Source of the DNA: Symbiodinium natans
Lineage: Eukaryota > Sar > Dinophyceae > Suessiales > Symbiodiniaceae
Reading direction: 5' to 3'
Assembly (NCBI GenBank): GCA_905221605.1
Contig: CAJNDS010000091.1
Span: 604,783 to 668,782 of the forward strand
DNA: 64,000 nt
A model generated the notes under the pieces. It had not been told where the DNA came from, did no database searches, and saw only the letters and a list, made by a program, of their open reading frames with translations. A program made the position numbers and the translations under genes. Positions 51,112 through 60,496 of this stretch are shown here, in pieces; the first letter of the stretch is position 1; every line of letters begins with the position of its first letter.

Positions 51112-52795
51112 AATCCCCTAAAACCCCAATTAAACCCTCGACCCCATAAATCCTAAACCTTAAACCCTAAACCCCTAAAAAACCAAACCTTAAACTTCAG
51201 AACCGCTCCTCAACCTGGACCACTGGAAACCCCTCTAAAAAGGTATCAACAAAAGGCATGTTGGGTACAGCGAAGCCTGAACAACACAAGTGCATGAACC
51301 ACAAGCTTAGAAAGAATTTTATGACTGGTCTAGATAAAAAAGAAGCTGATATAAAGAAGTACTATAGTTCTTACACTCTTGGGTTGTAAGTCTCTTGCAA
51401 CTTCTAAACCCTAAACCCTAACCCTAAACCCTAAACCCTGGAATCTCAAGAGCCCAGCTCCTAATCCCAAGCACCTCTGAAAAGCGTCACTGCGAACACG
51501 CACGAGGTCGCCCACCTCACGACATGCTCTCCGAAGGTCCCATACTAGGGCTTTTAGGGTTTAGAGTTCAGGGTTTAGGATTTCGGGTTAGGGTCTTAGG
51601 ATGAAGCGGGTCACCCTCGTGACCGTCATCTGTGACCCTGCACGTGCGTGATAACCCCGAAATCCGAAACCCTCTCAACCCTTAGGCTAATATCGTTTCA
51701 TCGTGCGCTGGGGGTTAGAGGGGTTTATGGCTTAGGCTGCCCAGTAACCTAGGCTTAAAAAGGGTGCCCTTTTTTTGCTTAAAGGGGTTTATAAGGGAAC
51801 CTAAACCCCCAAAAAAAAACCGAATAAGGGCACTACTGGGCATCCTAGTTTATGGCTTAGGCTCAGACACTGAAGATGCGTTGTGTGCTTAAGGTTAAGA
51901 AGCCGGTCCTGCTCAGACTCCAGATGGACACTTGCCCTAAACCCCCCCTATAGTTAAAAAAAACCCAAAAAGCTGGAAACCTTTTTTAAGGACAAATACT
52001 GCTGGGATTCCCGATACTTTACTCTGAGGGGTTGAGGCTATTGAGTTTCCAACTCTTTGGCTTCTATGTACTATAAACCCTCAACCCTAAATAACAGAAG
52101 AACCCCTGAACCCCTGAACCCCTAAACCCTACAGAGGTGTTTGGTTCGGCTCTAAGAATGCTTCGGGCTCTGGAAGAGGCTAAGACCTAAGATTCTTAAG
52201 GTTAGGGCCCTATAGCTTGAGATCGGTCTAGGGCTTAGGGTTTAGATTTTATGGTTTGCGGTTTAGGCGCCCCCCCCCCCCCCCCCCCGCCCCCCAAAGA
52301 AGAAACAAAACAAACAACAACAACTACTCCAATCACACGAAATGCATGCTGGGTTTCCCAAAAGATGGGTACTTGTTCTTCATTTGTACTTTTTTGGAGA
52401 CTTTGCGAAACAGGGTTATGATAGCGGTACCCCTGTCTTGAGACATGCCCCCGTGCACCTTTTGCGGTTCACATCGTGTGGTATCATGTTGGCGACTTCA
52501 CCCAACACCCCTAAAGCCTAAACCCTGAATGAACCCTTAAACCCTAAGCCTAAACGCAAATACTTTGTGGAGGGATGGCAAAGATCTACAACGATGCCCT
52601 AAAGACCTACAGCACTGGCCCGCTTCAACCCCCCCCCCCCCGGACTCTTCCAGCTCTTCTGAATCCTGAACCCCCAAACCCTAATAACCTTGAACGTTGA
52701 ACCTTCAACCCTAATAACCCTATTGACCTTAACCCTGAACCCTGAACCCTGCAACCCTGCAACCCTGAACCCTAAAACCCGGTTAACCTCAAACC
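51112..52795. other. Mostly unassigned stretch
   Basis: Apart from the element at 51739-51848, only sparse telomere-like units, a poly-C tract (52269-52288) and small unique islands are seen. No exon supported. Confidence 0.45.
51739..51848 (+). mobile_element. CCCAGTAACC-ended element between 15-bp direct repeats
   Basis: The 110-bp element is flanked by exact 15-bp direct repeats TTTATGGCTTAGGCT (51724-51738 and 51849-51863). The ends TGCCCAGTA/TACTGGGCA and the body AAAAAGGGTGCCC match the family of introners at 15684 and 17520. Confidence 0.6.
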
Positions 52796-52913
52796 CTAAA
52801 CCCTAAACCCTAAACCCTAAACCCTAAACCCTAAACCCTAAACCCTAAACCCTAAACCCTAAACCCTAAACCCTAAACCCTAAACCCTAAACCCTAAACC
52901 CTAAACCCCAAAC
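52796..52913 (-). repeat. Telomeric array (CCCTAAA)n
   Basis: About sixteen units. The last supplies a GTTTGGGG donor to the exon at 52914-53004. Confidence 0.95.
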
Positions 52914-53004
52914 CAGCCTGGATCGGGTTCACCTTGCTACTCCAGGGAAAGTAGACTTCGTCGATCTGGGAGCTTCGCAGCTGCGTGCCCTTGCAGTGCA
53001 CTTC
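52914..53004 (-). CDS. Putative internal exon
   Basis: CCTCCAG|GAAGTGC to CAGGCTG|GTTTGGGG reads EVHCKGTQLRSSQIDEVYFP, WSSKVNPIQA. Clean acceptor and telomere-variant GT donor. A long telomeric array (52796-52913) follows directly. Family unknown. Confidence 0.5.
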
Positions 53005-53575
53005 CTGGAGGGATCTTGGGGAAATAGGGCTTAAATGCGCCAGCGGTTTAGGGTTTAGGGTTTAGGGTTTAGGGTTTAGGGTTTAGGGTTCAGGGTTTAG
53101 GGTTTAGGGCTTCCTGGAGAGGTTTAGGGGAAATGGGGCTTATAAGGTTTAGGGATTAGTTCTTGGGGCCCCCAATCGACTCGCGGAGCTGTTTCGGTTT
53201 AGGGTTTAGGGTTTAGGGCTTAGGGTTTAGGGTTTAGGGTTTAGGGTCTAGGGTTTCGGGTTTCGGGTTTCGGGTTTCGGGTTTATAGGGTTTAGGGCTT
53301 CTCGGGTTTAGGGCTTAGGGCTTACCCTACGACACCCAGAGCCGTTGGCCTTGTGCTTTTTCTTTTCTTTTTTGAGAGGAGGTAAGGTTTCAGGCTTGAG
53401 GCGAGGGGATTCGCTCCGGTCAAGGGTTCAGAAAATGCGACTACATTGAAAAAATCAAGGCCTTCGGGTGTTCAGGGGCTGAAAAAACCTGGGCTCCAGG
53501 CCTAGCAGGGTTCAGGGTTCAGGGTTCAGGGTTCAGGGTTCAGGGTTTAGGGTTTAGGGTTTAGGGGGCGTATAC

Positions 53576-53675
53576 CCCAAAACGCTGGCGAGTGTCCTTG
53601 TGGGTTGGGTTGATCAGGCCAGTCTCCAGACAGCTCTTGAGCGTCGTGTCGGCCTTCCAGAACAAATTCGTACGT
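53576..53675 (-). CDS. Putative internal exon
   Basis: GAGCAG|ACGTACG to TTTTGGG|GTATACG. One frame reads RTNLFWKADTTLKSCLETGL, INPTHKDTRQRF. A second frame is also open but less protein-like. Family not recognised. Confidence 0.47.
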
Positions 53676-53964
53676 CTGCTCAGGGTCCATAGACCCATAG
53701 GGTTTAGGGTTTAGGGTTTAGGGTTTAGGGCTTTAGCGCGGGTGGTCATCTGAGTACCACAGACCTGCAATGCGCCTTAACCCCCCATGCAGGCCAGTGT
53801 AACCTGACTTCCAAAGAAAACGCTCCCGCTGAAGCCCTGAGCCCCAAACCCTAATCCCTAAACCCTAAAACCATAAAATCCGTAGTCCCTAAATCTCTAA
53901 ACCCCTAAACTCCCAAGACCCGAAACTCTCCCTCAACCAAAAGACCCAGAATCCCACCCCCCCA

Positions 53965-54275
53965 CCCCCCCAACAAACATGAATGAATGAATAAAATAAT
54001 AATAATAATCATCATAATCATAATAATAATAATAGGAATGATAATGAGAAGAAAAAAACGATGAACATAATTTAGTATAGCATAATATAATGTACGGTTA
54101 TATGCTGTAGTGTGCTGTAATGTCATATACTCTGAACGAAACAAAATATAACATGCTAGTACTAGTAATAAGAATGGGAATAGTAATAATTTAATAATAC
54201 TGATAATAATCATAACAATAAAATGAAAATAAAAATAAACTGATAACTATAACAACAACAAAACTGATAATAACG
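53965..54275. repeat. AT-rich low-complexity tract
   Basis: About 310 bp of AATAAT/ATAATC-type sequence, the most AT-rich part of the window. A hydrophobic 102-codon frame on it is not credible. Confidence 0.9.
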
Positions 54276-54328
54276 ACGCACAAACCCTCAAAGGTTCCCG
54301 GACCCTAAACCCCAAACCCTGATCCCAA

Positions 54329-54432
54329 ACACCCTAAACCCTAAACCCTAAACCCTAAACCCTAAACCCTAAACCCTAAACCCTAAACCCTAAACCCTAA
54401 ACCCTAAACCCTAAACCCTAAACCCTAAACCC
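54329..54432 (-). repeat. Telomeric array (CCCTAAA)n
   Basis: About fifteen units next to the CxxC exon. Confidence 0.95.
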
Positions 54433-54437
54433 CCAAA

Positions 54438-54532
54438 AAAGGGAAAGGCCTGGACCCCCTTGAGCTGGAAGTCCCTGGGCTTCAGGGCCTTCAGCACCTT
54501 GCGGCCGCAAGAAGTGCAGGGCCAGGAGTTCA
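54438..54532 (-). CDS. Putative exon with CxxC motif
   Basis: Frame NSWPCTSCGRKVLKALKPRD, FQLKGVQAF, with Cys-Thr-Ser-Cys followed by Gly-Arg-Lys as in half of a zinc ribbon. A second Cys pair is not in this exon. It lies between CCCTAAA (54329-54432) and TTTAGGG (54545-54590). Confidence 0.43.
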
Positions 54533-54604
54533 AACCATGTGGGGGGTTTAGGGTTTAGGGTTTAGGGTTTAGGGTTTAGGGTTTAGGGCATAGGGCTTAG
54601 GGTT

Positions 54605-54714
54605 TAGGACCCAGGAGTAGCCTAGGAATAAAAAGGGTGCCATGTTCGGTTGAAAGGGGGATCTCAGGGAACCTAAACCCTAACAAAGGGAATGAGGGCC
54701 TACTCTGGGTCCTA
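54605..54714 (+). mobile_element. Non-intronic member of the CCCAG element family
   Basis: TTTAGGACCCAGGAGTAGCC at the left and CTACTCTGGGTCCTAG at the right are inverted. The body has AATAAAAAGGGTGCC. Further members at 37037-37143 and 63623-63722. Confidence 0.55.
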
Positions 54715-56018
54715 GGGCTTAAAACCACGTCGCTGGAGGGTTCAGGATGGGTGAAGGCTTTAAGAGGGTTTTAGGGTCCAGGGGTTTTAGGGGAGCTTGC
54801 TGTTGTTGCTGTTTTTGTCTTTCCGTGACCAGGCGGGGGGGAGGGGGGGGGGGTTCTTGAGCGGTTCTTTTTGCAGGTACTGTGAGGTTTTCCATGAGGA
54901 TCCATAGGCCCTGAGGGTGTTCGGGTGTTTCAGGAGGGTTGGTGTTCGTGAGCTGAGTCGACTGGAGTTGGGTAAAAAGTTTAGGGTTTAGGGTTTAGGG
55001 TTTAGGGTTTGGGGTTTGTGCAGGGGTAGCTTTCGTATGACTTGAGCCTCGGAAGCAAGACTCCTAAAGATCCAGGCCTCGGGTTTCCACCCACTGTCGC
55101 AGGAAAACCCCGGACACCCTCAACCACACCCCAAAAGTTATCCGACACCCTGAGGCCTGAGGCTCTGACGCCTCTAAGCCCTAATGGCAGACGTTTGGGA
55201 TGTTTTCGAAATCATGGTCCCTCTCGGAGTACGTATCCGAAACATAAGAAGCCCCCCCCCCCCCACAAAAGGGAGCCTGGCCTTGTAGAAGGGGTTTCAG
55301 GGTTTGGTTTTAGGGTTTAGGGTTCAGAGAGGAAGCCGAAGAGAGGCGTTGTGCTTCGTCTTCGTGTGGTTGGCGGTTTGAGAGTGCGTGGGCTTGCTGT
55401 CGAACCCCAACCAGCCCCTGAACTAGACCGCCCTTTATGGAATTACCCTTAGATGCGTGACTTTGTGGCGCCTTTTTGAGCTCGCCACCCAAGGGGCAGA
55501 TGCAGCAGTGCCACTCCTGTGTGTATTTTCACTAGGGGCCTCAAAGGGTTTAGGGTTTAGGGTTGGGGATTTAGGGTTGTGTGTCGGGGGTTCCGGGGCG
55601 GGAGAGGTAGGTAGGCAAGTAAGTACCCTCCCTCACCTCCCTTGTACTCCCCTATAAGGGTACCCTAGTTGTATCAACGTCCAAAAGTAGTCCACGAATG
55701 AAAGACGGTTGCAGACGTTTGGCTCCATAAACTTTGTATGAGAAGAACACCTAAGAAACAGGAATAGCACTAAACCATGACCTCAAACCTGACATCCCAA
55801 GCCCAAACCCTAAAGCCTAAACTGTTCCGCAAACCCGCGGACCTACACCCTAAACCCCCCCCCCCCAAACCTCAACCCCAAACCCGTGACCCTAAACCCT
55901 AAACCCTCAACCCTCAACCCTCAACCCCCCAACCCCAAGGTTTCAGAGGCTCGACAGTTGAGGACTGGTTCTCCCACAGATATGTTTTGGCCCAAAGCCT
56001 TTAAGCCAGCAATATCCT
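54715..56018. other. Unassigned stretch
   Basis: Small TTTAGGG tracts (54980-55015, 55545-55565), CCCTAAA (55885-55930) and open frames without recognisable domains (for example 55042-55320 plus). No exon is supported with confidence. Confidence 0.4.
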
Positions 56019-56130
56019 CACTTGAAGGTTCATGGGTACTTAGAAGTGGTGACAAGTACCCGAGATAAGGTTATCACCATAGTTGCCCAAATTAGAGTTC
56101 CACTTATGCGTTCTCATGAACCTCCAAGTG
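56019..56130 (+). mobile_element. ACTTGGAGGTTCATG element, best-preserved copy
   Basis: CACTTGAAGGTTCATGGGTA and TTCTCATGAACCTCCAAGTG are inverted over about 20 bp. 112 bp, noncoding. Confidence 0.6.
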
Positions 56131-56189
56131 CGCCTTACACCCATGCCGCTTGAGGCTTCAAAGCCTGTACAGTCTACAGGCTTACAGTA

Positions 56190-56252
56190 GGGTTCAGGGT
56201 TCAGGGTTCAGGGTTCAGGGTTCAGGGTTCAGGGTTCAGGGTTTAGGGTTTA
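56190..56252 (+). repeat. Variant telomeric array TTCAGGG
   Basis: About eight TTCAGGG units, then TTTAGGG. Confidence 0.93.
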
Positions 56253-56270
56253 GGGTTTCGAACCCTCAGC

Positions 56271-56355
56271 CCCCAATAAAACGCAGAATCCGATGCGGCA
56301 TCCTGCTCGGTATCTTCGGTGCGCAGCTTCTCATCCTCGTCCTCCTCTGGGGCAC
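56271..56355 (-). CDS. Putative acidic exon
   Basis: GAGAAG|GTGCCCC opens APEEDEDEKLRTEDTEQDAA then SDSAFYW. Strongly acidic, coding-like. Donor possibly GC at 56270. The opposite side carries TTCAGGG repeats. Confidence 0.43.
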
Positions 56356-56899
56356 CTTCTCAGGCGAATGCTGGCGAAACGCTGTAGGGGTGCAGAGGGT
56401 TTAGGGTATGACCCTAAACCCTGAACCCTGAATCCTGAACCCTAAACCCTGAACCCTGAACCCTAAAACCTAAACTCTCAGTGTTTGGCCGAAAGAAAGG
56501 AACCCCCTTTTGCAAGCAAACGCCAGGAACCCTAGGAGGAACATGATAAATAGTGGGGGGAATTGTTTAGGGTTTAGGGTTAGGGTATGGGGTTTAGGGT
56601 TTGGGGTTGCAAGTAGGAAATTGGGAACAAGACTGGGTCTAGGGTTTAAGGTTCTACGGAGGGGGGGGGGGGTTCGGTTTCGGGTTTCTAGGGCTTTTGG
56701 TTAGAGTTTTGTGGGGCTGCCTTCTGAGAAGATATTTCTCCTAAACCCTAAACTCCAACACTGAATGCAACTCGAAAGCTCAAACCCTGAATCTCCAGTT
56801 CTATGACTCCCCACACCCGATCCCAAAACCCTAAACCCTAAGCCCTAAACCCTGCACCCTAAACCCTAAACCCTAAACCCTAAACCCTACACCCTGAAC

Positions 56900-56966
56900 C
56901 CGGTAGTTGACCTTCAGCATCTTCGTCGTGCGGGTCGTTCGCACGACCCATGTCAGGAAAGCCCAC
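56900..56966 (-). CDS. Putative exon
   Basis: GAGCAAG|GTGGGC to CTACCGG|GTTCAGGG reads VGFPDMGRANDPHDEDAEGQ then LP. The donor is a TTCAGGG-variant telomeric unit. Confidence 0.4.
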
Positions 56967-56984
56967 CTTGCTCAAGAGGCTTCG

Positions 56985-57074
56985 GGTTCAGGGTTCAGGG
57001 TTCAGGGTTCAGGGTTCAGGGTTCAGGGTTCAGGGTTCAGGGTTCAGGGTTCAGGGTTCAGGGTTCAGGGTTTA
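56985..57074 (+). repeat. Variant telomeric array TTCAGGG
   Basis: About twelve consecutive TTCAGGG units, the purest variant array in the window. Confidence 0.94.
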
Positions 57075-58147
57075 GGCTTTAGGTTAAGGGCTTAGGGTTT
57101 TGGGGCCGGGGAAATTGTGGGGTTGAGGATGGTTGAGGGTTTAGGGTCAAGGGTTGCATTCGATGCTAATCACGCCGGAACAAACAGCACCCGAAAGGTG
57201 CCCCGCGGGCTTCCGACTGCGGTGGGGCTCTGTTGGGTTTTAAGTACACAAGGGCCAGAAGGGTCTGCCTACTGAAAGCGAGAGAGCCCTGTAGTAGGCA
57301 CCCTAAACCCCACGCCCTAAATCCTAAATCCTAAACCCTAAACCCTAAACCCCAAACCCCAAACCCTAAACCCTAACCCCCCCCCAACTCCCCAAATGAA
57401 CAACCTGGCCTCCGTAGGCTTTCATGTAGGATGCTGGAAATAGCCACATTCAGATCTAATTTCATGCCCCTCCATACTCCCCCGCCCCCCCCCTGGTTCC
57501 CCCCACAATTAAGGTTTTTTAGGGAAAATTAAGCCTAATTAAGGTCATTTTAAGCGGGGAACCTGGAAGGGGGAAAGTATAGAGGGGGGTAGTAGGGAAA
57601 CCCATGATAATTTAAGGTCTATAGTGGATTTGGGCTTAGGGGCCGGAACCGAAAGCACGGACGGAGTAAGTGATTAAATGCTTTCCCAGAACCCTGATAC
57701 TTTCCCTAAACCCTAAACCCTAAACCCTAAACCCTAAAGCCTAAAGCCTAAAGCCTAAAGCCTAAAGCCTAAACCCTTAACTGTGATCCGACACCCCAAA
57801 ACAAAACAAGGCCCCGATGCTGCAATAACTTAATATGGAAAGTTCTCCAGAAAAAAAAAGATGGCGGGGGGTTAATGGTTTAGGGTTTATAGTTTAGGGT
57901 TTAGGGTTTAAGGTTTAGGGGGAGGGGGGGGGGCCTGAACACCCCAAACGCTAAACTTTAAACACCGAACCCTGCACCCCAACCCCTGACCCACACAGAC
58001 CCTAAAAGCTCAAGGGGTTAACATTGTACAACCCTATGGTTGTACCCGTAGAGGTTGCCCTGCATATACTCGTAATATGTCCCGTATATTACCTTCGGAA
58101 GCTGAGGGTTCCAAAGTAAGGCCCCTTCATCAACCCCAAACCCCAAA
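57075..58147. other. Unassigned stretch with AAAGCCT array
   Basis: CCCTAAA then about five AAAGCCT units (57703-57775), poly-C runs, and a TTAAGG-rich inverted segment at 57500-57610. No exon. Confidence 0.5.
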
Positions 58148-58239
58148 GCTTAAACCCTAAACCCTAAACCCTAAACCCTAAACCCTAAACCCTAAATCCG
58201 AAACCCTAAACACTAATCGCAAGCCCTAACCCTAAACCC

Positions 58240-58302
58240 CTAATCTCCCGGCGCCCGCACTGCATAGGCGTGGAGGAACACGCGCTGGCACCAGCGGCGA
58301 TC
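58240..58302 (-). CDS. Putative exon
   Basis: TCCTCAG|GATCGCC reads DRRWCQRVFLHAYAVRAPGD up to TAG at 58240-58242, or to a GA donor just before. Good acceptor, family unknown. Confidence 0.42.
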   Translation of the reverse strand, partial: DRRWCQRVFLHAYAVRAPGD

Positions 58303-59169
58303 CTGAGGAGAGCTCGAAAAGGGTTTAGGGTTTAGGGTTTAGGGCTTAGGGTTTAGGGTTTAGGTCAACCTATTCTGAAAAAATAAGTAAGAAGAGTTTC
58401 CCCCCAGAAAATTTATAATGGTGTGATTTTCAAAAGGGTTTAGGGTTCGAAAGGCTTGCGGTTCGGCGCGCATCTGTTTGCCGAAGCCATGTGGGGATAA
58501 GGGTTGAGGGTTTAGGGTTTCCAAGGTTTAGGGCTAGGGTTTATGGGTTAGATATTTTTTCTAGGTTCATAGGGTTCCGGGTTTAGGGATCAGGGTTTAG
58601 GGGGACTGCACTAGGCAGTTTGCTACGCTCAGGGCCTGCAAATGTCAGGTCAGTCTGCTCGACCGGACGCAAGCCCGCCCCCTGCCCCGAACACCCACTC
58701 TCACACCAATGTGGCGGGTTTAGAGTTTAGGGTTTGGGGTTTAGGGTTTAGGTTTAGGTTTAGGGTGGCGTCTTATTCATGGGAGTGTAGAAGTCACTCT
58801 TGTTTCCCGCTTTCATCGCATCGACTTCGATCCCACAGAAACCCACTCTAGTCTAATGGTGGCTTCCGAAACTAGGGTACCTTATTAGGTCCTAAATATA
58901 GGGTTTATGGAGTTCAGGGTTTGAGGGTTTGGGGTTTTGTAATGGGTAGTTGTTCGGGGTTTAGGGCTTGGGATTCAGAGGCGTGAGCTCAGACTGAGGG
59001 TTCAACGAGGTCAAGGGGGTTTGAGGGGTTTAGGGTTTCGGCTGGGTGTTGCAGGGCTCGGGTTAAGGTTGGTGGGGGATTCTGTGAGTTGTGGCCCAAG
59101 TCGGGTTAAACCGGTTAAACCCTAAACCCTAAACCCTAAACCCCAAACCCCAAACCCTAAACCCTAAAC

Positions 59170-59246
59170 CCTCCAAGGCCTCGATCATCTGCTTGGCTTT
59201 CTGGTAGTAAAACTCCGAGACGATGGGCGCGCCAAGCGCCGCCGAC
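59170..59246 (-). CDS. Putative internal exon
   Basis: CTGCAAG|GTCGGCG to TTGGAGG|GTTTAGGG reads AALGAPIVSEFYYQKAKQMI then EALE. Helical, coding-like. The GT donor is inside the first telomeric unit. Confidence 0.5.
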
Positions 59247-60411
59247 CTTGCAGAGCTTAGGGATGGGGTTTGGGGTTTAGGGGTTTCGGGTTTGGGGTTT
59301 GGGGTTTGGGGTTTAGGGTTTAGGGTTTAGGGTTCGGTGGTTCAGGGTTCGGGGTTTAGGGGTTTAGGGTTTGGGGTTTCGGGGTTTCGGGGTTTCGGGG
59401 TTTAGGGCTTCAGGGTTTAGGGCTTAGTGGTTCAAGGTTTGGGGTTTAGGGGTTTAGGGTTTCGGGTTTCGGGGTTTACGGGTTTAGGGCTTAGTGGTTC
59501 AGGGTTTGGGGTTCAGGGGTTCAGGGCTTGGGGTTTCGGGGCTTAGTGGTTCAGAGTTTGCGGTTTAGGGGTTTAGGGTTTAGGGTTCAGTGGTTCAAGG
59601 TTCGGGGTTTAGGTTTTCGGGTTTAGGGCTTGGGGTTTAGGGTTTGGGGCTTAGGGTCTAAGGGGTTTGGGGATTAGAGTCAGGGGTGTAGGGTCTAGGG
59701 GTTTAAGGTGTGGGGTTTTGGGGTTTAGCGTTGGGGGTTTCTTTTTGTATATGTTTTGCCTGAGTCTCGGGATTAGACATTAGCTTCCTTTTGCTTTAGG
59801 TTTCGGGTGTGTGTGTGTGTGTGTGCGCGCGTGCGTGCGTGTGCTCTTTTTGGTCTTAGGGCTTGGGGTTTAGGGCTTGTGTTTTTTTTTGAGGCTTTGG
59901 GGGTTTTGGGTTCGGGTGCAGGGTCTACTGTCCAGTTTTTTTGGGTATTACCCTAAACCCTAAACCCTAAACTAAACCCTAAACCCTAAACCCTAAACCC
60001 TAAACCCTAAACCCTAAACCCTAAACCCTAAACCCTAAACCCTAAACCTTTCAAATGCACTTAAACCTGGAGGTCGAAAAAGGCTTAGGGTTTGGGGTGG
60101 GGGGTGGAGCGGGCTTCAAATCGTCGTGCATCTGTGCTTAGGGTTTCAGGTTCTTTGGTGGTGTAGGGTTTAGGCTTAAGAGGTTCAGGGTATGAGGTTG
60201 TGAATGGTGGACTTTCAAGCCCTCAGCAATAGCGAAACACCCGAAGGGCTGCCCTGAATCCTACTTGAAGGTTCATAAGTTGCTTCTAAGTGCCCTAGAT
60301 GGGGTCGCAACCATACTTGCCCTCCTTTTTATACCGTGCTTATAAGTACCCACGAACCTCCGAAAACCCTGAGCCCTAAACTCTAAACCCTAAACCCTAA
60401 ACGCCCTAAAC
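59247..60411. other. Variant telomeric tracts and GT microsatellite
   Basis: Irregular TTTCGGGG/TTTAGGG/TTCAGGG units (59285-59700), (GT)n at 59807-59842, and a CCCTAAA array 59949-60050. No exon until 60412. Confidence 0.6.
60262..60360 (+). mobile_element. ACTTGGAGGTTCATG element, further copy
   Basis: TACTTGAAGGTTCATAAG at the left and AAGTACCCACGAACCTCC at the right. Confidence 0.5.
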
Positions 60412-60496
60412 CAGGCCCTGCGGCATGTGGAGCCGGATTTGATGCATCCGGCCCTCGGCGATCTCGCACGTGCAGAGCGTGTACTCGTCCACGCGC
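60412..60496 (-). CDS. Exon of an RluA-type pseudouridine synthase
   Basis: GACCTAG|GCGCGTG to GGGCCTG|GTTTAGGG reads RVDEYTLCTCEIAEGRMHQI then RLHMPQGL. The segment EGRMHQIRLHM matches the conserved TGRTHQIRVHL motif of the RluA family, which isomerises uridine to pseudouridine in rRNA, tRNA or other RNA. The catalytic Asp motif (HRLD) is expected in an upstream exon and is not identified here. A single exon of about 28 residues, so the subfamily cannot be set. Confidence 0.62.

Noticed and set aside
53905-54213. Hydrophobic 102-codon frame resembling a membrane protein
   Set aside because: It is encoded by AATAAT low-complexity DNA; high Ile/Leu/Phe content follows from base composition.
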